The notes under the pieces were generated by a model that did no database searches, was not told the DNA's origin, and saw only the letters and a list, made by a program, of their open reading frames with translations. Made by a program: the position numbers and the translations under genes. Of a DNA stretch of 64,000 bases, positions 1 to 10,263 are shown piece after piece (positions within the stretch are counted from its first letter, which is position 1; each line of letters starts with the position of its first letter). The stretch comes from Pachyseris speciosa (Eukaryota; Cnidaria; Anthozoa; Scleractinia; Pachyseridae). The stretch is taken from assembly GCA_016490735.1 (NCBI GenBank), contig JAEMWC010000969.1, positions 245,001-309,000 on the forward strand, in the 5' to 3' direction.

Positions 1-834
1 TCACATACCCCCTGGTTCCAGGTAAATAACCTTCACATACCAAGTTGCTCGATGAGACTTTCTTAAAATATCGGGAAACCCAAAATCACCATAGTTAGAA
101 ACAGAGCGTTTACGTGGGCACTCGCAGAGAAAACCCCGGCAATCATTTTCTGAAAGCTTAATATTTGTAGAATTCAATGTCGATATCAAAATCTTAGAAG
201 AAGAAACCGCCTAATATGTATTAAGAGGGAAAGCGAAATCCAAGGTTTCGCCTTAATCACGTTCGTCTCCCCACGCGAGAATTTGGAGCGACACGGTTGA
301 CATTGGAAATGTTTCCTCTCACTTCGCCCTCAAAAAAGGTGTCTGCGATTTTTTCTATTTTTCCTTCTTTTTTTTCCCTACCCTCCCCTAAAGATTAATA
401 CTAAAAGTGTTCACGTATCCTTCCACAAAACAGGCCATACATTTTAAACAGGAGCGAATTTCAAAAACACAAACAGCTTTGTAAATGCATCTTAAAACAT
501 TCATGCCAATTTTCATCCAATCGGTCAGAGGATGCAGGAAAATTAGCTTAAAATGTTTACCGTTCACCGAGATTTTGTTTTATAGAGAAAAAGAATGAAA
601 ACCATTTCCCAGGTTGATATGTCTGGGTGTTAAGAATTTCCTCATGGTGAAAGAGTAAATGACCTATTGGCAGACACCGAACATACATTTGTTCATGACT
701 ACAATGGCGAAATGGGGACATTCTCTACTAAACAGACATCTATTAAACTGGTGTAGAAAGCGACAGAAGGAGAGGACATCATGGCGAGGATATCACGACA
801 ATAAACAAAGTAGAGCGAAATGATTTTTCTCGAA
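1..834. other. Unassigned AT-rich DNA
   Basis: I see no convincing gene or element here. Open frames are short and have no recognisable motif. Host intergenic or decayed repeat DNA. Confidence 0.5.
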
Positions 835-2010
835 AAAGTAATGATACCGAAGGTGATTAGAAGGAAGGCTTGCGTGGCGCTTCCTTTGTTATGATAAAAT
901 GAACGGCTACGCGTCCATATAACTAGCGACTTGCGGTGAATATCAATGTATAGCGGCAACTGAACTGTTGACAGAAACTTGTCAGCGCATAATTAGCCAT
1001 AAAAGCATCACAAAAATAGATTTTCGTAATTAAAAAAAAAAAAGTAAAACAGCCTTTCTGATCATTTTTGCAAAATGTTCATTCTAGTCTAACAGATTCG
1101 ATCATGTAAAATGTGGTATTTCAATTTCCGCCCAAAACCCGGGTATCCTTGTACCTTAAAAGCAGTAAGATTCCCTTTGTCGTCAACTGAAGGTCCTACT
1201 TTATTATCAACTTGCTTTCATGGAGGGCTGTTTTTAGTGTCTTTCTTTTCACAATATTTACGAGAAGACATGAAACTGGAAACCGTTTAGACAACAGCCT
1301 TACTTCACTAACAACGATTCTAAACAACTTCTATTCCATTTTTTGTAACGGGTTGATCATCACATCAGGATCAAACATATCTCAACAAAAAACAGTATTT
1401 ATATTTGATTCAGCTCAAAAGACTTATCCGAGTAAGGATTCCAAAGCAGTTCCCTTTTCCAATAGAGCTTCTAAGCACTTGCAAAAGTTTTAGTGGAAGC
1501 AAAATAAGCCTTCAACAGCGTTGTGCTTTAAGAATTACATCTGGCGATATTTACCCTAGGAAAACTGACTGATGCCTTAATATAAAATTTTACTACATGA
1601 GCCACATGTCAACATATTGCAATAACAATTTGTGGAATACAGCCCCCATGTTGACTTAATCTAAGTGCAGTTCAACAATGACACATAGCGGGATCAAATT
1701 ATCTCCAACTTTTTATTTTCGCTGTCATAACTTAACAAACTTCCCGTTATTTAATGACATTGCCTGTATATTGGCTGCCACAGTTGAATTCCTTTTTGAA
1801 TTTCTTTTGCCTTCACGTAACGTTTGGTGTTTTAAAATGAACTAATTACGGTTATGTAGACGTCCGTACACGCAAGTTTTTACTATGACGTAATTAAGTT
1901 GGTCAACAGTTGATTCTTGTTGACTTACGGTGATTCCTCTCAATAGGCTAGTTTCGAATTGTGGAAGGACAGAAGAACCAAGTCGAGGTTGAGGGGAATA
2001 ATATGCATCT
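835..2010. repeat. Interspersed repeat pieces, family shared with 48-56 kb
   Basis: About 835-1,000 matches 52,075-52,220 and 55,255-55,400 (shared phrases such as GCGGCAACWGAACTGTTGAC). About 1,644-2,010 matches 48,351-48,690 and 55,420-55,845. In the 55.8-kb copy the end of this unit folds back on itself, which suggests a non-autonomous foldback or MITE-type element. No coding capacity is visible. Confidence 0.65.
1244..1500 (+). repeat. Repeat copy paired with 10,690-10,955
   Basis: About 255 bases that align, with scattered substitutions and small indels, to 10,690-10,955 in the same orientation. The open frame across it is not preserved in the second copy, so I treat it as non-coding repeat. 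Confidence 0.7.
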
Positions 2011-2690
2011 TCCTAGCCCGGCGAGGTGGGGGGGTTTAGTGGGATACTAATATACCCGTTTTTTTTTTTTTTCGTAAGATACCAGTATACCTTAAAATTG
2101 TAAGACGTGCGATACTTAATACCTACAATTATCTTCAAGCAGAATACCAAATACCTGAAAATGAGCAAAACAGTTCCTAGTAGAAGAGAAATTCGTTGTT
2201 CATTGACTTCTTCAACTTCCTTTGCGGTCGACCAGTGTGTAGGGTAATGGAATCTTCGTCGTCTTGTTCATCAAGGATTTCTTCAACGGCTTGTTTATCA
2301 TCTTCACTGGGAGAGGTGGTGTCAGTGGATCCGTTCAATAAGCAGGGCCCGCGCGAAGCAGTTTCTTAAGTGGGGGGCCACTCCCGCGATTTCAAGTGAG
2401 GTGGGGGGGGGGGGTACTTACTCTAAAAACAATTAAAACGCACATAATTCCGTTCAGTTCATAAGCTTTGTCCAGCATTTAACATATCTAGTGATATCCT
2501 TTTCTATTCTTTTCAACTCAATTCAAGCATTTAGGGAAAGGGCCTAGTGACAAAATAAACTTTGTAACCACACTTAACGTAATCTGTAAACTTTTGTTCA
2601 TTTATTCGCTTACCGTTACGAAATTGGATTCTCTGAATGTACCAAAATTTATTTTACGATTGTCGTAAAAACTTGGTAGAAACTTATTTC
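2011..2690. other. Unassigned DNA with homopolymer tracts
   Basis: Contains a T-tract near 2,060 and a G-tract near 2,404-2,413. No gene or element recognised. Confidence 0.5.
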
Positions 2691-2700
2691 GATATCTCAA

Positions 2701-2921
2701 GCAATCTCGTACCCAGAGTCCTCAGGCTCTTTGGCCAGAGGTCAGTCGCCAGGAGATACTCTGGGATAATGGAAAAAATCAAATTTTTTGATTGGCTGGC
2801 CCGTAACAGCTTCCATAGTTTTACCTCAGATTTTCAAGGAAAATGGCGGTCCATTATCCCAGAGTCTCTCCTGGCGTCCACCCGCTGACTAAACAGTGCG
2901 AGGACTCTGAGTACAAGGTTG
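2701..2921. mobile_element. Short MITE with 8-bp target duplication
   Basis: A 221-bp unit flanked by the direct repeat TATCTCAA at 2,693-2,700 and 2,922-2,929. Its ends are inverted: GTACCCAGAGTCCTC near the left end and its near-complement GAGGACTCTGAGTAC near the right. A second inverted pair (CCAGGAGATACTCTGGGAT and its near-complement near 2,853-2,876) makes the whole unit foldable. Size, inverted ends and 8-bp duplication fit a non-autonomous hAT-type element. No transposase is encoded. Confidence 0.8.
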
Positions 2922-3229
2922 TATCTCAAACCTACTTTCAGTGATACCGCTGGGCAGTAAAAACATGGGTTTGTTGTCGGTACTCTTTGCGTCGTGGGTT
3001 CAGTCAGGGCGGTTTGACCGATGGAAAGTCGTTACGAGAAACAAATTTATTTACCACGTCAGCAAAGTTTTTCTGTTCTGTCTTTGTGTGTGTTTAGTAC
3101 TGTAAGATTTCTGAACCTTTCTTTAGCCTTTCCTTTGAGCCTTTCTTGAGTAACTCTTCTAAAGGTAATTTCACCGACAACATAGAAAACTTAAAAAAAA
3201 CACCTTATCTCTAGAAAATGGTGGAACAC

Positions 3230-3286
<57 letters not shown>

Positions 3287-3297
3287 GAGATAGATAA
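3230..3297. repeat. GATA microsatellite
   Basis: Roughly 15 uninterrupted GATA units, then degenerate ones. It lies just beyond the 3' end of the minus-strand LINE and could mark its tail or be independent. Confidence 0.9.
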
Positions 3298-3553
3298 TAA
3301 CGGATAGATAAACACGGAGTTTCTTCAGTTACATAGAATTGGTTTCCGAGAAAGCCGTGCATGCAATAAAATATCACAAGTCAATTAAAATTACATGAAT
3401 TACAGGTATACGAAAGCTAAAAAGAAGTATCTGAATTGATGTCATGGAGACCGAGTGAGCGTAAGGATTTTCTAAAGACCTCAAGAGACGGTTCTGCTTT
3501 AATCGTAGATGGGAGGGAATCCCATAGCTTAGCACCACGGTATGAAAAGCTTT

Positions 3554-6172
3554 TCAAAGTGTTTTTTTTCGGTATTGGGTTTTTTGGAGTGCTAAATTAA
3601 AGTTAGAGTCTCTGAGGTTGTAAGTAGTAGTGTCACGAACTAGGTGAAATGCTTCAGTGAGGTACTCAGGAGCTTTGTTGTGCATAATCTTGTACATCAT
3701 AATCGCAGTGTGATGGTGGCGACGGACTCCAAGAGTGTCCCACTGAAGCATTTTCAATATCTCGGTTGATCTAACATCCCATTCGCTTTGAGTGATGATC
3801 CGAGGTGCTCGGTTATGGAGTTTGTCAAATCTCTCTGAGAGGCCTTTGTTTAAACCTGCCCAAACTACATCACAATAATCAAATAATGGAAGAATCAACG
3901 ATTTGTAAATCATGATTAAAATTTCTTTTGGGACAAACTGTCTAACCTGTTTTAAACCGGCAAGGCCTGCAGAAATCTTCTTTGCGATATGGTTTACGTG
4001 GTTCGACCATGACAAATGTTCGTCTTTATATACACCTAAAGATTTACTATAGTGCATGTACCCTCTTTATCGGACCATCACCTGATTTGATTTGGAGTTT
4101 GGCTGCTTTATATTTAGAGCAAACTAAAAGATACTCACTCTTAAGTACGTTTAGACTTAACCTATTGGCGATAAGCCACTGTCCAATGCTTGTTAATTCG
4201 TTGTTGACCATGCTCTCTAGATCACTAAAGCAAGATGCCGTAACAGTTAAGTTTGTGTCGTGAGCAAACATCCATGCTTTTGAATAATTTAGGGAACAAG
4301 GTAGATCGTTGATATACATAAGAAATAGCAAAGGACAGTATTGAACCTTGGGGTACACCACAGGAAATAGGTTTGTCTTTTGATAGAAAACCGTCAAGTT
4401 CGCATCTTTGGTGTCGACCTGAAAGATATGATTTGAACCATGGAAGAGAATTATTGCCTACACCGAGGAGCCGTAATTTGTCTAGTAAAATATTGTGGTC
4501 GTTTGTGTCAAAAGCTTTAGCTAAGTCAATAAAAACAACAGAGGTGATATGACCGTTGTCAATATTGAAGTACCATTGATTGCAAGCGTCAAGCAAGCCG
4601 TGGTAGTGGAGTGAAACGATCGAAATCCTGATTGGTATTTCTTCAACAAATTATTGTCCAAAAGATATGCGCAGAGTTGGTTATAAACAAGCTTTTCCAT
4701 AACTTTAGAAATAGAAGACAAAATGGAAATTGGACGATAGTTGTTAGGATTTGATTTACTGTTACCCTTATGAAGCGGAAAAATCTTCGCAACTTTCCAA
4801 TCACTGGGGATATAACCGCTGGAAATTGATGCGTTGAAAAGAAAACAAAGGGGCTCAGCAATGATATCAGCTGCAATTTTGAGTAGTTTGTTTGGAATGT
4901 GATCTAAGCCAGCTGATTTATTAGTGATTAATTTTTTCAGGATATTTAGTACCTCAGACGGATGAATATGACTTAAGGTAAAATTTGAAGAAGTAGAATT
5001 CATATAATGATGAAAGGCTCGGTGGGATTTGGAAGTTGTGATGCTAGTTGAGGCCCAATGTTTGCAAAATGATTATTAAGAAAATCTGCAATTTCATCTC
5101 GACCGTTGATGGAATGTACCTCGTCGATAAAAACTTCATTTATCATAGAGTCCTTTGGAGGTCTACCTTTAACTGAATTAATAGTTTTTCAAATCTCTTT
5201 GGGATTTCCAGAATTTTCAGAAAATTTTGCATGGTAATAACACTTCTTTGAATTCTTTATATCCCGATTAACCTTGTTTCTAAGAGACTTGTAGTCGGAC
5301 CAAAGTTTAGGATCATTAAATTTAAACGCATTTAATTTAGCCCAGTCTCTTTTGATAATGAGCAATTTAATCTCACGGGTAAGCCAAGGTGTGGCCCTAT
5401 GGCGTACTCGTTTAGATTTAATTGGGGCATGGTGATCAGCAACAGAAAGAAACATGTCTTTCCAAGCCACCCACATGGTTTCAGGATCATTGTAAATGCC
5501 AAGTGTGCCCCAAGGGAGATTAGATAATTCATTTCGGAATTTAAGTTAATCAAATTTTGAATAATTTCTATAGGTGACATGTTTGTGCGATCTACCGAAA
5601 GAAATAGACGTTTTACGCACAACGTAAACAGGAAAATGATCGCTGAGACTATCATGTATAACTCCGGAGTCAATAATTTTGCCGGTGTCGTTAGAAAATA
5701 TAAGATCGATAACTGTGGCACTAGAGTTAGTGACCCTGGTTGGAATATCGGTTAATTGTGACAATTGATACGTCTCAGCAATGGATTTTAGGATACAAAC
5801 AGGACCTTCTTGGTTATATGATTGATAATTACAATTTAAATCACACAGGAGAATGACTTCTTTCTCTTCTAGGTCTAGCTTGAATACAATACCTTCGATT
5901 CCGTCTAGAACTGATCTATCAGAGCTAGGAGGCCTGTAGCAGGCAAAGATAACAAAGGTCCTGCTACATGTTTTCCTGATTTCAATACATATGCGTTCTA
6001 CACAAGCTGAGTCGAGATCATGACGAATGTGATAATTTATGGTATTCCTTATATAAATTGCGACTCCGCCACCGAGGCGGTTTCTGTCTTTTCTAATGAG
6101 ATCATAACCATCGACAATGAAAAGCGAATCCTCAAGAGTAGTGTCAAGGCGTGTTTCATGTAAAGCTAACAC
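3554..6172 (-). pseudogene. LINE ORF2: endonuclease plus reverse transcriptase, broken
   Basis: Endonuclease part at 5,546-6,172: HETRLD near the start, RKDRNRLGGGVAIYIRN, and SDHFPVY near the end, all typical of the exonuclease-endonuclease-phosphatase fold. Linker at 5,189-5,476. Reverse transcriptase spread over 4,521-5,003 (NNYRPISILSSISKVMEKL), 4,225-4,596 (VVFIDLAKAFD, GVPQGSIL), 4,047-4,397 and 3,554-4,057 (thumb region). These pieces are in different frames, so several indels have accumulated. The catalytic motif that should read FADD or YADD is FAHD, losing a metal-binding aspartate. The gene cannot make an active enzyme as it stands. Confidence 0.85.
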
Positions 6173-6340
6173 ATCAATTTTATGATTAATTAAATTCTTT
6201 CTGATTTGGTCTATGTACTTTGGAAGACTAACAATGTTATGAGAAATAACTTTAAAGCCTCTGCCCTTAGGAATAGAGTAACCTTGATCGGAAGTACTGC
6301 TACCACTACTGTTAATGGCAAACTCGGTCTCAGGGAATTC

Positions 6341-7743
6341 CTAATTAGAGCTAAGACGGATAAGAGAGGAAATATTATTAACTAGAAGGGTTGTACCTTT
6401 TCTGTTCAGGTGAATTCCATCGTTGTTGAGATGGTTCGACAAAATATTTGAATTGTCAATAAATTTCCAAGAGCGTTGGAGAAAAGACGATTGAAGTAAT
6501 TTGTTTACATGGTCAACTTTGTTGTTAAGAGTAGACTCACGGCGGCGAATTATACTGGAGATAAATACCTTTCGTTTACGAGGACCTTCCGCCTCACTTG
6601 TTAGCTCAGTAATGTTACTTGCTAGAACTCTGGGATCGGCAGAGTGTTGAAGATCATTTGTTCCGACATGAATAACAACTTGATCAGGATTTTTAGACAG
6701 GCTGGGAATCACATAATGTTTCATGTCGTTGGAAGAGCACCCAGGAAAGAATTTGCGATGGACAGAACCACAGGATCTCATTCGTCTCTTATCGATATGC
6801 TTTATCATTGAGTCTCCAAGAATAACGGTCGTTTCAGGGTTCGTTGGCTGAATATTTTGGTTGTTACGGTTGGACGAAGATCTTGAGGCTCTCCTTTGAA
6901 CTGTCGACCAACTGTTGTCATCATGAGTGCAGTCTTGAGGTGAAGATAATGTTGAATCAGAACCACGAGGTGTTAAGCTGTCGTGCATGGTTCATTTGGC
7001 CTGATCTTCGTTTACCAATTTCAAAGCGGTAATCAGACTGGCTCTTTCATTTTCGAGATTTTTAATAGTCGCATTTGCCTTGGCAAGAGAAGATCGTTCT
7101 GTATTAAGGAGATTCTGTAAACTCTTGACCTGTTCTTGCAGAATACTGTTTTCACTTTGTAGGTGATTATGATCAGGATGCATTTGCATATTCCTTGAGT
7201 TAACAAAGACTGAAGATCGTTGACTTTCTGATGAGGAATTTGGATATCTGACTTTATAGCCAAGAAGCCACCACACATAGGCGCATTGGAAGTTAGCGAA
7301 GACTCTGATGTCTGCGAAGAAATTAGGTCCATGCACAGAAGCTTGCGATGGAGGCGACTTAGGAGGATTGCAGTGATCCGAACATGAGACATTTTGAACA
7401 GAATCAAGGCGAAGCAAATCGTTCTTAGAAACGATAAGCTTTCGCAGTTTTTCTCTTAGGATGGCATAGTCAGCTCAGTCTGTACTGTGTGAGTTGAGGA
7501 GGACCATTTGACAATTACGCCACCAACTTTAAAGGAGAACATTTTATGCGCCGGGTCTTCAGATGTGTCGCCATCTTCGTTGACCTCGAGTAACATCTTG
7601 ACCAACGAGATAAGTTGTTGGAAGTTTCCGAACCATTTAAACTGGTCTTTTGCTTCCAGATAGCTTAAGAAAGCTACCAAGCTCGATATATTTTCTTTAG
7701 AAGCCATTTTGTCTTGAGATTTAAACGAAGAAAACGATTTCAA
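6341..7743 (-). pseudogene. LINE ORF1 with coiled coil and SGNH/GDSL esterase domain, broken
   Basis: Three pieces. 7,456-7,743 is an N-terminal region starting at an ATG with no clear domain. 6,992-7,417 is in another frame and ends in a coiled coil (LQEQVKSLQNLLNTERSSL and onward). 6,341-6,988 is in the same frame as the coiled coil but separated from it by one TGA codon at 6,992-6,994. The last piece carries the SGNH hydrolase blocks: GDS (residues 58-60), GTND (about 109-112) and DGIHLN (about 192-197). The in-frame TGA and the upstream frameshift show decay, though the esterase part itself is uninterrupted for 216 codons. Confidence 0.8.
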
Positions 7744-7841
7744 CCAAATCGAAAAGATACACTCGTCGATGAATGCTTGTCTCAGAAGTTAACTAGAAGA
7801 ACAGAAAAAGAGCTCTAACACAGAAACAGAGAACGCACAAG

Positions 7842-8029
7842 AAGCTTCTACCCTTCGTGACGCAATTTCAACCATTGTTGCCATGTTTGAAGACCATACT
7901 AATGAACAAATGGCATCTAATACAAGAACGACCAATACTCAGAGAGATAATATTCATGGAACCTCCTTTGATCATGATTTCTTATAGAAAAGGAAAATCA
8001 CTTATAGTTAAATATATGCTTTTTAAAAC
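7842..8029 (+). pseudogene. Penelope-like reverse transcriptase tail fragment
   Basis: One open frame read from about 7,842 to a TAA at 8,027-8,029. It contains LPFVTQFQPLLPCLKTIL, KWHLIQERPILREI and SYRKGKSL, the conserved stretch between the reverse transcriptase and the GIY-YIG domain in Penelope-like elements as I recall the family. No upstream palm or fingers motifs are present, so this is a 5'-truncated copy. It directly precedes an inverted repeat that holds hammerhead motifs, as expected for Penelope-like termini. Confidence 0.65.
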
Positions 8030-8089
8030 GTAAAAAATATAAAAAAATTTTTTCTGTACGCAGAGCACAATTAAAAGACTTAAAAAAGT

Positions 8090-8128
8090 GGAATATTTCG
8101 TTCGGATCAACCGAACTTCGTCAGCCTA
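8090..8128 (-). ncRNA. Hammerhead ribozyme motif (left arm copy)
   Basis: On the minus strand the core CTGACGA (complement of 8,118-8,124) is followed by stem II GTTCGG/CCGAAC, then GAAA, then the short self-complementary ATAT of stem III. It mirrors the copy at 8,372-8,412. Stem I is weaker because the flanking bases changed to TAGG, leaving only two pairs with CCAC, so this copy may be less active. Confidence 0.6.
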
Positions 8129-8355
8129 CAAACTCGTCAGCTGTTCGTGAACATTGCCACCTCACAGGTCATTCGGTGGATTCCAGTAAAACAAAATTTC
8201 TTGCCACGGAAAGTAACACTTTCAAACGCCGCATAAGGGAGGCAATTGAGATAAAATTACGTAAGCCCTCCTTGAACAGAGACAATGGGTTCGAATTAGC
8301 CAGAATCTATGACACTATCTTAGCTCCCTCGGGTCCATTATATAACCCTTCTTAA
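8128..8355 (+). pseudogene. C-terminal fragment of a Penelope-like GIY-YIG protein
   Basis: Open frame of 75 codons ending in TAA at 8,353-8,355. It contains SSAVREHCHLTGHSVD, FKRRIREAIEIKLRKP and SLNRDNGFELARIYD, the conserved tail after the GIY-YIG endonuclease in Penelope-like retroelements. The catalytic GIY-YIG part itself is missing. It lies between two inverted ribozyme-bearing arms. A fragment, not a functional gene. Confidence 0.7.
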
Positions 8356-8371
8356 CTTTCAAATTTACATT

Positions 8372-8412
8372 GTGGCTGACGAAGTTCGGTTGATCCGAAC
8401 GAAATATTCCAC
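8372..8412 (+). ncRNA. Type I hammerhead ribozyme in a Penelope-like terminus
   Basis: Stem I GTGG (8,372-8,375) pairs with CCAC (8,409-8,412). Core CTGACGA is 8,376-8,382. One unpaired A precedes stem II GTTCGG/CCGAAC (8,384-8,389 with 8,395-8,400). GAAA follows at 8,401-8,404. Stem III is the self-complementary ATAT (8,404-8,407), too short for a hairpin but able to pair between two RNA copies. The predicted cleavage is after T8,408. All usual core bases are present. Penelope-like elements are an established host of hammerhead ribozymes. Confidence 0.75.
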
Positions 8413-8479
8413 TTTTTTAAGTCTTTTAATTGTGCTCTGAGTACAGGAAATTTTTTTAATATTTTCTTACGTTTTAAAA

Positions 8480-9320
8480 TCATGATTCCAGAGCAGGAAA
8501 ACAATATTTTTGATTCTAAATATATGCATGTTTTACACAATGGGTACACAGCAGACGTCGCGTTGGTCTGTCAATCCCATTTTAATCACCAACAGAAGTC
8601 TACAACTAAGTGTATGAATTGTAAAGATAAGTGGTTTTAAAAGTTATTCCATCAGACAGGATCGAAAGGAACCAATCATAAATTTGGATGTTTTCCCGCG
8701 AGGTCCACCACCTTTAGCCAAGCACTATCATCCCGTGAAAGTACTTTTTTTGGATATGTCTTTTATTTATTTTATTATCTTTTTCCACAAAAAGTGGGGG
8801 AGCCCTGGCCCCCCATCCCCTCCCTCTGCGCGATCCCTGACAAGGCCAAGAGCAGGTAATATTCCCCTTCGTATATTTCAAGGGTTTCATTGTCAACAAC
8901 TGTAATGTTGCTGACAACCCCCTTTAATTTATTTCCTCTTTTGGGATGACGAGGTCTTCTGCTGTAGTAAAGAACGATAAAGGATCGACAATATCCTGCA
9001 CCTGGTTGGTGCAGAACGCGGTCTGTATTTTCGTGAAATGACAATATACGTAGACTGGGCGAAGATAATGTTACGCCGGCGTCGTGCGGGTACCTTATTG
9101 TTGGGGGATATCTTCATTGAGGAGCACGTCAAAGTCAACCGAATGTCGCTCCGGGAATGCAGACTCGTACAGATTCAACGGCAAGGTACCTGGTTTGTCT
9201 TTAATTGAAAAATGTTTTGCGGCATTCTGTCTAACGGCTCTTGCCATACTGTAGTACCCACTGACGGAGCTTGTCCAATTGTTTCTTGGATAAGCAAAAT
9301 CGCAAACGTTTATGTTAACG
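8480..9320. other. Unassigned DNA between Penelope remnants
   Basis: GC-richer patch near 8,790-8,830 with runs of C and G. Open frames on both strands overlap and none shows a known motif. Possibly decayed retroelement. Confidence 0.4.
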
Positions 9321-9356
9321 TCCCCTAAAGTAGGTTTAAGGTAGTAAGATGCCAAT

Positions 9357-9585
9357 GGTCATCTTTCTCAACATCACGGAGATGTTCTCGGTATCGGTCA
9401 CCTAGTCGTCTTCCTGTTTCGCCGATGTATAACTTTTTGCATAATGTGCAGGTTATGCAATAGATAACATTTGCGGAGGTACACGTGAAACGAGAACATC
9501 TTCGTGATGTTGAGAAAGATGACAAAGACGCATCCAAGCCTGTCGCTCGGCATTTTAATCTTCCTGACCATTTCAAACAACACAT
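9357..9585 (-). pseudogene. GIY-YIG endonuclease fragment, inverted
   Basis: The minus-strand frame holds the GIY-YIG core: NVIYCITCTLCKKLYIGETG then RRLGDRYREHLRDVEK, with the cysteine cluster typical of Penelope-like GIY-YIG domains (core about 9,361-9,471). It stops making sense after VEKDD, where the sequence meets an inversion point. The continuation of the domain is on the opposite strand at 9,485-9,712. The element has therefore been rearranged, and neither half alone would be an active nuclease. Confidence 0.75.
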
Positions 9586-9712
9586 GTCGATCTCCGGCCT
9601 TTCCCTACATCAAGGTACCACGGAAAGCCGTAAAAATCTCGAGCAAAAACTGATCTTTCAAATTGGCACTCTTAATCCCCACGGTATCAACGAGCGCTTT
9701 TCATTCAATTAA
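9485..9712 (+). pseudogene. GIY-YIG C-terminal half of a Penelope-like protein
   Basis: The plus-strand frame begins with REHLRDVEKDDKDASKPVAR and continues with HFNLPDHFKQHMSISGLSL and ESRKNLEQKLIFQIGTLNP, ending SFN then TAA. This is the usual end of Penelope-like GIY-YIG proteins. The first 12 residues repeat those at the end of the minus-strand fragment, so an inverted duplication links the two halves. The terminal repeat with a hammerhead-like motif follows within 100 bases. Confidence 0.75.
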
Positions 9713-9787
9713 TTTATTCCTGTTTTTCACGTTACCATGTTACCACCAATAGCGTAGCTCCATTTTCTGTACATAAACCATACACAA

Positions 9788-9916
9788 CCCACAATTCCTC
9801 GATTCGCTCCGACGAAGGGTTAACGCTCGAAACGTCAGCTAATCGAATCCCTGTACGGTGGTCAATTATTAACATTATTAACTCCGTTGATAAACCAAAT
9901 TTTCGTGTTTCACTCC

Positions 9917-9960
<44 letters not shown>
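9788..9960 (+). repeat. Penelope-like terminal repeat, also at 63,265-63,436
   Basis: The stretch from the ribozyme-like motif to GAAACTAATCCCCTTT matches, in inverse orientation, 63,265-63,378 and again, in direct orientation, the start of the block at 63,381. Position right after the GIY-YIG tail supports a Penelope pLTR. Confidence 0.65.
9800..9845 (+). ncRNA. Hammerhead-like motif with U4C core variant
   Basis: Stem I CGATTCGCT (9,800-9,808) pairs with AGCTAATCG (9,837-9,845) at eight of nine positions. The core reads CCGACGA (9,809-9,815) in place of CTGANGA, that is C at position 4. Stem II is only GGG/CTC with one G-U pair, closed by TTAACG. GAAA (9,829-9,832) leads into self-complementary ACGT and the cleavage-site C at 9,836. 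The fold fits a minimal hammerhead. Whether the U4C change is tolerated needs an assay. Confidence 0.5.
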
Positions 9961-9961
<1 letters not shown>

Positions 9962-9962
<1 letters not shown>

Positions 9963-10227
9963 TTTACAGTATAATGCACGTTCAGAGTAGGGTGTGAACA
10001 GCAAAAAAACACCCACAAACAAATACGCACAGGATACAACGTAAATCCTGCGTTACAAAATGTGCAATAGGGGGTCTGGGGGTCACGATTTAACGTTAAA
10101 TCGTGACCCCCAAAATTAACTATTGCACATTTTGTAACGCAGGATTTACGTTGTATCCTGTGCGTATTTGTTTGTGGGTGTTTTTTGCTGTTCACACCCT
10201 ACTCTGAACGTGCATTATACTGTAAAT
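9962..10227. repeat. Nested palindrome, about 266 bp
   Basis: Outer arms 9,962-10,070 and 10,120-10,227 are reverse complements except for one base in an A/T run. Inside lies a second, perfect palindrome of two 17-base arms (10,078-10,094 and 10,095-10,111). It sits 36 bases before a hammerhead motif, so it may belong to the same Penelope-like terminus or be a separate foldback element. Confidence 0.85.
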
Positions 10228-10263
10228 GTTTAGTATAAAAGTAGTTCAATTTGTAAACTTGTT

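Larger units (their letters stand above)
3380..7760 (-). mobile_element. Decayed non-LTR retrotransposon (LINE, CR1/L2-like)
   Basis: Reading the minus strand from about 7,760 to 3,380 gives the order of a two-ORF LINE: an ORF1 with coiled coil and SGNH-esterase domain, then apurinic endonuclease, then reverse transcriptase. At least six frame changes and an in-frame stop break the coding parts, so it is dead. CR1-group ORF1 proteins are known to carry esterase-like domains, which together with the endonuclease type suggests a CR1/L2-like clade. Exact ends were not defined: no target duplication was found and the 3' boundary is inferred from loss of coding signal. Confidence 0.8.
8058..8441. 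repeat. Inverted terminal (pLTR-like) repeats of a Penelope-like element
   Basis: The left arm (about 8,058-8,127) and right arm (about 8,373-8,441) are reverse complements over more than 60 bases, apparently without mismatch in the core. Between them lies the C-terminal coding fragment of a Penelope-like protein. Penelope-like elements are known for pseudo-LTRs that may be inverted. Each arm carries a hammerhead ribozyme motif, oriented outward from the arm on its own strand. Confidence 0.7.

Noticed and set aside
9950..10195. Minus-strand open frame of 81 codons
   Set aside because: It runs across a near-perfect palindrome, so its openness is a by-product of the repeat; no motif.
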